64,000 nt of DNA. Origin: Entrophospora sp. SA101 (lineage: Eukaryota; Glomeromycota; Glomeromycetes; Entrophosporales; Entrophosporaceae). A model generated the notes under the pieces. It saw nothing but the letters and a program-made list of their open reading frames with translations, made no database searches and was not told where the DNA came from. Shown piece by piece: positions 58,912-64,000 of the stretch (position 1 is its first letter; every line of letters begins with the position of its first letter). Location: NCBI GenBank assembly GCA_958430865.1, contig CAUDNR010000913.1:34338-98337 (forward strand). Direction: 5' to 3'. The position numbers and the translations under genes were made by a program.

Positions 58912-59010
58912 CATAAGTAAATCCATCTTTTCTAGAGGGTGACTTTTCAACATAATCAGTCTTGTTAAATTTCCAAATGTGACTTCCATTTCAAGTTCCT
59001 TGTGACACAT
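57414..59010 (-). pseudogene. Transcription-type (K/T/L-like) cyclin, frameshifted
   Basis: On the minus strand the pieces follow cyclin order. KDGFTYEKEHV (near 58940) is followed by LPSEAISTAIILNK with RSYF then FNPQIT (58860-58790), the first cyclin-box helices. GIFLACKAEESIR then MLDVTISCARVYYEDL (58650-58550), an ILE...NHYAMIIQLNI stretch, KLAEGVWSIINE (about 58270), and YSPTIIASVALLISAKAPGI (58150-58080), the second cyclin fold, come next. VKDLLDLYNFSDI follows near 57890, and an acidic tail (DYEVDEDGQIFEEDDE) ends at 57414. At least three shifts and several stops break it even if introns are allowed. A closely identical copy starts at 64000 and runs to 62503. Confidence 0.65.
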
Positions 59011-59049
59011 GAACAGGAAAACCACACCTACCTCAGTCAGTTGCACTAA

Positions 59050-60234
59050 CCGACCAGCTCTTTATTTTGAATGGGTATAGAGGTGACTATCTTATACCAA
59101 AAAGGGTAGGTAGGCTTTTGCTCGTCGAAAATTTTCTAAAAAAGTAGGTGTGGTAAAAACTATTGAATGTGACCATCAACAACACTATGATTTGAAAGAG
59201 GACGTTTATATAATTCGAAGGAAAAAATGTCATCAGTTACATTGTAATTCATATTATTAGAATTAAATCAAATAGCATATACAGATAACTCGATAAGTTG
59301 GTCATGAATGGCTGGGAATGATGGACCAACTTGTTGAGAGAACCGACTTGTCAAGAACACGTGACTCTATATTAGTTGTTCATGATTTTGTATACGTAAA
59401 TGTGATTTTTAAAACAATATTTATTTAGACTGATCTTTTATATAGGTTGTTCGGAAGATTATGAAATCAACCTTTTTATACATACAAAATATAATAAAAA
59501 CATAAATGCATTGGTCATAATACAAAAAGAAATGATTTTTTCTTTTCTAAATTATCAAATGAAATAATAAGTAATGCAATTAATGATGGATGTAATAAAA
59601 TACAAATGTATTGTTCATCAAAAAAAGAAACGTTTTTCTGAGATAATTAATGATAAAATCAATAATATAATTAAAAAAAGAAACATTTTCTGAGAGAATA
59701 ATAATAATGATACAATCAATGATGTAGCTAACAAGGTAATAAATGATATAACTGACTAAATAATAAAATGTTAATTTTTTATGTAAAATATGATTTAGGA
59801 TTAGAAGCACATGTACAAATGAATTGGTATTTAAAGCAGCCCAGGATTTGAAGATGAATCAAGTTGCAAATGCCATTAAAAAAAGAATATGCTTTAAAAC
59901 AATTGGCTTCAAAAAATTTTTTGGAAAGACAATTCCAGATAAAAGAATTAGAAGGTAATAAACTGGATCTTTGTATTAAAACACAATTGATGGTTTTTAA
60001 ATCAAATGAGGAGGATGAAACAGAAAGAGATACTCTGTATATAGGAAACCTCTTAATGACTGCCAAAACTCTGCTGAACCTCTAATAAACAATTAGTGTA
60101 TAACAATATTTTGTATTCAAAAAAATTTATTATAATTTTAAGTACCTTTTGCTGGAAACTTTCTATATAAAGTAATTAAATTATAACTAATGAAAAGAAA
60201 ATATAATATTAATTTAAAGTTGTATTTATTATTT
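59050..60234. other. Intergenic between cyclin remnant and BTB gene
   Basis: 59068-59100 (GACTATCTTATACC) resembles the flanks of the palindromic MITE at 14402, without the MITE. A plus-strand ORF at 59864-60085 (MQMPLKKEYALKQLASKNFL, 73 codons) reads like a helical fragment of a protein, but it has no family I know and may be a remnant. Confidence 0.35.
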
Positions 60235-61720
60235 TTATTTTTTATTAATTATTTGAAAAACTTCTAATTCATCAAATTTACTACCATTTACTATATTAAT
60301 GCCACTATAAGCACATGGGCTACTACCAATATCATCATCTACATTAAAATAAACATCACCATAACCAAACCAAGGTAAACAAGAAGAATTACACCAAAAT
60401 GCATACTCATAATTATTATTGATAACATAACTAAATTTTGCAGTGTTAATATTATTTCTATTACTTATATTAAATATAAAACTTCCTGTTGTATTTTTAA
60501 ATCCACCATTTCCATTCCAATCAAGTGGATTATAGCCACCAACTATTTGATTTGAATTTTGTATTTTGCCAATTACAAGAGTTTTGTTGATATTGTCACA
60601 TTTTTGATGAAATGTAGCTACATTTAAACCATCTCTGCTACTACGATATAAAAGTTTGAATTCGTATTTGACTTCACTGAATGAGGTATATGGTGGACTT
60701 TTTCTATCAATCAAACTTGCAAAAAGCAAAGTAAGGTTTTGATTAATTGTCAATGATTTAACTTTTGAGATTCTTGGTGGTAATAAATTTAAAGTTTGTT
60801 GACTATCAGGGTATAAATGAGATTGTAAAAGGGGTTTCCATAAAGTCCTAGGAAAAAGCATATTATATGGTTCAATTTTATCAAGAAAATCGTCTTTAGA
60901 AATATCCTGAAATCTTATTAAAGAAATAAATTCTTTTAATGTGTTGCCTAAATCAGCAAAATTTTGTAATGACCAATATTCAACATTGATATTATTGATT
61001 TCTGGATGTTTTGCTAATCCCCATTTAAGAATGCTTTCCCAAATAACTATCTCATCAATAGAAAAGTCATCCCTTTTTAAAATTTCCAATAAAATTGGTT
61101 TTTCCAACAATCTAAATTCACTTGATTCAAATAATTTTTCACTATACTCACAAAATTTTTCCAAATAGAGGTTTTTCAATTCATTAAAATTTTCATTAGC
61201 ATAAATCAATTGTAGAAGTTTAACTGGATTTTCTTTTATATAATTTTCATAATTTTCATAATTTTCCATAAAATATTTCATTATATATTCATAAAGTGAC
61301 TCAATACCAAATTCATTTGCTGCAGTTAATAGTTCTAATACTTCAGCACCAGAATAATTTTCAAATTCAATTTTGCATGTATATAAAAATCTTACAAAAT
61401 ACAACAGATTATTAAAACTGTTGTATATTCAAAGATAAATAAATAAATAAAATAAATAAATTTATTTGAACTTACTTGAGAATAGGGTTGAGAAGTTTTT
61501 CACTAATATTGGCTTTCTTAACAATATAATAACCATTTTCTTTTGTTGTGTTATTTAATTCATTGTTGAAAAATGGACAATGAGCTGATATTATAGATGC
61601 ATGTGCATGAATTTCTTTAATGTTTGGTTCTACACCTACATATATTTTTACATCATAAAAATCTTCAGTATTTAACAACCTTTCATTTTCATTAAAATAT
61701 TTTTCAAATATTTGATTCAT
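60235..61720 (-). CDS. BTB-BACK-TLDc protein
   Basis: Two exons (61720-61476 and 61417-60235) joined in phase over a 58-bp intron give 475 residues. The start is the first ATG (MNQIFEKYFNENERLLNTED), which matches where this family usually begins. BTB covers about 15-110 (DFYDVKIYVG, EIHAHASIISAHCPFF). BACK covers about 115-225 (LLQLIYANENFNELKNLYLE, SIDEIVIWESILKWGLAK). After a linker (RTLWKPLLQSHLYPDSQQTL), TLDc covers about 300-475 (LLPPRISKVKSLTINQN, LLYRSSRDGLNVATFHQKCD, IVGGYNPLDW, KLEVFQIINKK). BTB-BACK proteins usually bind cullin-3, and TLDc is an oxidation-resistance or V-ATPase-interacting fold. The family is hugely expanded in mycorrhizal fungi. It is the intact relative of the gapped gene at 12157 and lies between two identical direct repeats. 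Confidence 0.9.
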
Positions 61721-61802
61721 AAAACTAGAATATTCATATGTAGGTGTACTATTATTGCCTGTCAATCTTTGTATCAAATCGGTAGTGTAGTTTTTTCTAT
61801 AA

Positions 61803-61943
61803 ATTAATGTGAATATATACTTTAGTTGGAGTCAAAGATGTCTAATTTTAAAAGTCATAATAATAATTTATGGTTTTTTGTGTTATTCTCCTTCTCATTG
61901 TTATTATTAATATAACTTACATTGTGCGAACAGCATATTTTGC
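61803..61943. promoter_or_regulatory. Upstream region of the BTB gene, also found at 36391
   Basis: About 80-220 bases before the BTB start codon, closely matching 36391-36533. Conservation between two sites suggests recent duplication; promoter function is inferred from position only. 61944-62094 shows nothing. Confidence 0.4.
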
Positions 61944-62094
61944 TTTATAATTTGACATTTTGATTGTTTTTCGTGATGAATGAATCAACCAAATTATATG
62001 TGATGGTGTCACAAAAATGGTCAGTTGACGACAATGTTTAACAAACAATTCTTTTTTTATGTTACGTAAAGAAAATAATAAAATCAATCCGGTG

Positions 62095-64000
62095 TGCCAA
62101 GTAAAATTCCGTACAATGGTCTCGCTTCATTCATTTATTATTCACTTGACATTTTTGTCATTTACAATGGTTACATGATTTTTTCTCCTTAAAAATTAAT
62201 TTTTTGAAGCCATCTATTAATAACTATTTTCAAAAATGAATAGCTTTACGTCACTCTGGGACTTTTTAGAATATTAATAAGCGTTAATGCAATGCTATGT
62301 ATATAAAAAAAGTTTGTATAATGTTATCTAAATAAAAAAGTAAAGGACAATTGTTTTAAAAATATCCATTAATGATGATGATAGTATCCAATTCTAATAA
62401 TCAACAGTCGTACTATCACCACCATCATTGTTGTCTTCTTCATTTTCATTGTTATAATTATTATTGTCATCATTATCAACATCAAATTGTTCTATTTCAC
62501 CATCACCTTTTACATTTCATTATCACGAATGTTCTTGTTAACTCCAATTTCATAATCATCAACTCCAATATATTCTTCACATCATCTAATCTTTCATTAC
62601 TAATTTCTTCAATTTGATCATTTATTACACCCTCGCCATCACATTCATCATCTTCTTCAAAAATTTGTCCATCTTCGTCCACTTCATAGTCTTCAACAAC
62701 AACATCATCATTCTTATCAAGCAAACCACATGGTGACTCTAAATCAGGCTCTAGTTTTTTTGCTATTGATTCAAATCTTACATCACAAGAATAACCATTA
62801 TTGAAATCAGGCATACTATATTTATTCCTCACATAGCTGGACTCTTGATGGTCATGTTTATGCTCATTATCATTATCGTGATCATAATAAAATAATTGCT
62901 AATGTTTTTATCTTTTTTTAATGATGTTGATGATGAATTATTAGTAGCTGATATTGAATTTTGAATATCTGAAAAATTATAAAGATCAAGAAGATCCTTG
63001 ACACATCCTTGCATCAAACACAAAGTGATGTAATTTGAAATCATAGTTAAAGATATATTATTATTAAATTACTGGCTGTGACTTCATGATTTCGATGAGA
63101 CAGCAATCACCAAACTGACCCTTCAGTAAAATCATTAACATTCTCATCATATCCATTACTATAATCATTAAATTCTATGCCTGGAGCTTTAGCAGAAATC
63201 AATAATGCAACACTTGCTATGATTGTTGGACTATAAAAAAGAGATAACAGTGCTTTATAACTGAAAATTTGAGAAAAAATAAATTAATCCAATAAATGCT
63301 TGTCCAATCATTCAATTAACTCAAATTTCATTTATTATTGACCATACTCCTTCTGCCAATTTTCTTATACATCATGTCTATAACCTAAAATTATTATTTT
63401 CATTTTCATTTTCTTTATCTTCTTCATATCCATTGACTACCTTTCATATACCTTATATAAACATGATAAAGATATTCAATTGAATAATCATAGCATAATG
63501 ATTGGTTCCAATATTTTTATTATTGATCTCCAAAATTCGTATTCCTAAAACATTTCAATAAATAAATAGATTATATGATAATACAGCATATATCATATAA
63601 ATACAATAATAATAGTAACCAAATTACCACTTTCTCTAATCTGTTAGGTCTTCATAGTAAACCCTTGCACATGATATTGTGACATCAAGCATTTTCTGAT
63701 CGATTCTTCTGCTTTACATGCCAAAAATATGCCTTTAGATTGTATAAATCATATAAATAAATGCATACAAGTGTAATATATAAATGTATATGATGTAGAG
63801 TTCCACCTTGCTATCAAATTTTCCTAAACTGTTTAACATGTAGAATTGCCGAAAAATAGGTTATAGCCATAGATACAGTGATTTGAGGATTAAATAAAAT
63901 AAGATCTTTTATTTAAAATGATTGCAGTAGAAATAGCTTCAGATGGTAACGAACTTGAATAATGAATCGCGTTGTTTTCACTTTTATACATGTTCTTTTT
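62095..64000 (+). repeat. Direct repeat, right copy (runs off the window)
   Basis: Match to 57006-58911 at an offset of 5089. It contains the same cyclin remnant and the same short ORFs. Confidence 0.93.
62503..64000 (-). pseudogene. Transcription-type cyclin, frameshifted, second copy (partial)
   Basis: Same sequence and same breaks as the copy at 57414-59010. The first codons lie beyond the window edge. Sharing identical frameshifts shows that decay preceded the duplication. Confidence 0.65.

Noticed and set aside
61721..61777. Upstream extension of the BTB reading frame to 61777
   Set aside because: It has no ATG; the family normally begins near the Met at 61720.
57006..64000. Direct repeats as LTRs of a retrotransposon
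   Set aside because: The core carries a BTB-TLDc gene and no gag/pol, primer-binding site or polypurine tract, and the repeats contain a cyclin remnant.

Overview
The window looks like nuclear DNA of a Mucoromycota fungus, most likely an arbuscular-mycorrhizal (Glomeromycotina, Rhizophagus-like) genome. It is very AT-rich. Genes have many short GT-AG introns (about 55-120 bp). Proteins carry Asn/Gln homopolymers. It holds lineage-typical expanded families: F-box/LRR proteins, protein kinases with a DLG in place of DFG, BTB-BACK-TLDc proteins and PD-(D/E)XK-like proteins. Debris of hAT, Tc1/mariner and 9-bp-TSD elements is abundant. No rRNA, tRNA or CRISPR was found. Gene structures were built by hand from splice signals, reading phase and family knowledge.

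Layout. 1-2.3 kb: minisatellites and a two-exon homocysteine S-methyltransferase. 2.4-14.4 kb: repeat-rich ground with a TA-flanked 444-bp MITE, a hAT MITE with a perfect 8-bp duplication inside a decayed reading frame, coiled-coil pseudogenes, a decayed multi-exon gene with two tandem first exons, and the 3' end of a TLDc gene running into a 1000-N gap. 14.4-34 kb: the stable block. It holds a palindromic hAT MITE, a SUV39-type SET methyltransferase (10 exons), a seven-helix membrane protein with an Asn-rich loop, a transposon island (19.6-24.5 kb), an F-BAR/SH3 cytokinesis protein, mitochondrial ribosomal protein uL11m head-to-head with TIM9, and a cytochrome b5-acyl-CoA dehydrogenase. 34-51 kb: a tandem array of four F-box/LRR genes on the minus strand. 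The first is fused in frame to a protein kinase. At least three units are paired head-to-head with a Pho80-type cyclin, of which only the last copy is intact. 52-54.2 kb: a coiled-coil protein of unknown role. 55-64 kb: an unrecognised decayed gene, then a frameshifted transcription-type cyclin pseudogene present twice in seemingly identical direct repeats (at least 1.9 kb, 5089 bp apart) that flank an intact BTB-BACK-TLDc gene.

How things fit. The housekeeping genes serve mitochondria (uL11m, TIM9), heterochromatin (SET), cytokinesis (F-BAR/SH3), methionine metabolism and acyl-CoA oxidation. The accessory half is a birth-and-death cluster of candidate ubiquitin-ligase adaptors (F-box, BTB) intermixed with cyclins. 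The most striking items are the F-box-kinase fusion, the amplified F-box/cyclin divergent pair with a conserved upstream block, and MITEs whose intact target-site duplications show exactly how two reading frames were broken.
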